The translations under genes and the position numbers were made by a program. DNA of 5,351 nucleotides from an uncultured Ruaniaceae bacterium (lineage in GTDB: Bacteria; Actinomycetota; Actinomycetes; Actinomycetales; Beutenbergiaceae): positions 1 to 5,351 of the forward strand of contig CALKWS010000106.1 of NCBI GenBank assembly GCA_938004115.1, written 5' to 3'. This document shows, one piece after another, positions 4,777 to 5,351 of this stretch (its first letter is position 1; every line of letters starts with the position of its first letter). The notes beneath the pieces were generated by a model. It saw only the letters and a program-made list of their open reading frames with translations. It did no database searches and was not told the origin of the DNA.

Positions 4777-5351
4777 CGCCGTCGTCCGTCCTTCGGATTC
4801 TCTGGCCTTACCGAGGTAGGGCTGCCGATCCGGCGCAGCATGTCGGCCTGGGCGAGCACCAGGTCGGAGACCCGGCGACGGTGCCGCAAGGCACCGGGCA
4901 GGTCCCGTGCGGCGTCCAGCACCCCGGCCCGGTGGGGTGCCCCCATGGTGATCGTCCGCCAGGTGCGGCCGACGGCGTGGCGGGGCGGCATGCGTAGCGC
5001 GGCGGTGAGGACGGAGGAACGGGCCAGGCCCCGGTTGCGCTGACGAGGGTCACCACGGAGCGGCGATGGGTGGTGGTGCACCACCGCCTCGTCGAGGTAG
5101 CGCAACTGCCAGCCCAGGTCTGCCAGGTCCAGGGCCAGCCGTTCCTCCTCGCCGGGGAAGCGGATCACCGGGTCGAAGCCGCCGGCTTGTAGGAAGGCCT
5201 CCCGGCGGACCATCGCCCCGCAGGCGATGAACCCGAGGACGGCGGCTCCGGGCACCCCGGGTGCGCCGGGTAGGGGGGAGCGGGCCATCTGGGCGCAGGT
5301 GGGATCGAGCCGTTCCTCCTCGCCCACCAGGATGCGGGCGTTGACCAGGGC
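4773..5351 (-). CDS. Glycosyltransferase family 2, C-terminal part (partial)
   Basis: The - strand frame is open to the right edge, so the true start lies outside; 192 residues are present, beginning ALVNARILVGEEERLDP. The block GFIACGAMVRREAFLQAGGFDP, followed by a few residues and GEEERLALDLADLGWQLRYL, is the acceptor-side half of a GT-A fold (family 2). The GEEERLALDL segment stands where GT2 enzymes usually have the ED-x-(D/E)-LxxR/L motif carrying the likely catalytic base. HHHPSP follows as in related enzymes. The N-terminal half with the DXD metal site is not in the window, so donor and acceptor sugars cannot be named. There is no hydrophobic segment in this part. The C-terminal 50 residues are basic (LPGALRHRRRVSD, ending KDGRRR). 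Its TGA (4775-4773) overlaps the ATG of the downstream decarboxylase. It probably helps build a surface polysaccharide or glycoconjugate. Confidence 0.82.
   Translation of the reverse strand, partial: ALVNARILVGEEERLDPTCAQMARSPLPGAPGVPGAAVLGFIACGAMVRREAFLQAGGFDPVIRFPGEEERLALDLADLGWQLRYLDEAVVHHHPSPLRGDPRQRNRGLARSSVLTAALRMPPRHAVGRTWRTITMGAPHRAGVLDAARDLPGALRHRRRVSDLVLAQADMLRRIGSPTSVRPENPKDGRRR

Noticed and set aside
4057..5043. A 328-codon open frame on the + strand opposite the decarboxylase and glycosyltransferase
   Set aside because: It is antisense to two genes with clear family motifs and full catalytic residues. Its translation is His/Arg/Gly-rich with no domain pattern, as expected for a shadow frame in high-GC DNA.

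Overview
The window is high-GC DNA with dense, mostly co-directional genes. Its gene types fit an actinomycete (Actinomycetota): a zinc alcohol dehydrogenase followed by an actinobacterial-type unknown, a STAS regulator, an SPW-repeat membrane protein, a long-form pirin, and a UDP-glucuronate decarboxylase next to a family 2 glycosyltransferase. Genus cannot be told from these 5.35 kb.

Left region (1-1774, + strand). The last 23 codons of a zinc-dependent alcohol dehydrogenase run in from the left edge. A 197-residue protein of unknown function with one C-terminal membrane segment follows. Next come a small STAS-domain anti-anti-sigma-type protein and a four-helix membrane protein with two SPW repeats. 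Spacers are 54, 154 and 118 bp, so only the first pair looks tightly linked. A hairpin follows the SPW gene.

Middle (about 1837-2751, - strand). An insertion sequence of about 0.9 kb carries an IS982-type DDE transposase. Its three catalytic residues are present, but the N-terminus is broken. A well-matched upstream segment lies in another frame and ends at a TAA, and one extra base explains the break. Imperfect terminal inverted repeats can be drawn, and the left one overlaps the last codons of the transposase. The element ends within a few bases of the first possible start codon of the next gene.

Right region. A pirin-family cupin (+, 2754-3725) has all four metal ligands. It converges on a - strand pair. 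A glycosyltransferase (cut by the right edge) is followed by a UDP-glucuronate decarboxylase/UDP-xylose synthase with a full catalytic set; the two genes share an ATGA stop/start overlap. Together they suggest a surface-glycan or glycoconjugate locus continuing beyond the right edge. Hairpins between the convergent genes probably end both transcripts.

I found no RNA genes, CRISPR arrays or phage genes, and no clear novel multi-gene system. The most useful observations are the broken transposase, the insertion next to the pirin start, and the conserved unknown beside the alcohol dehydrogenase.
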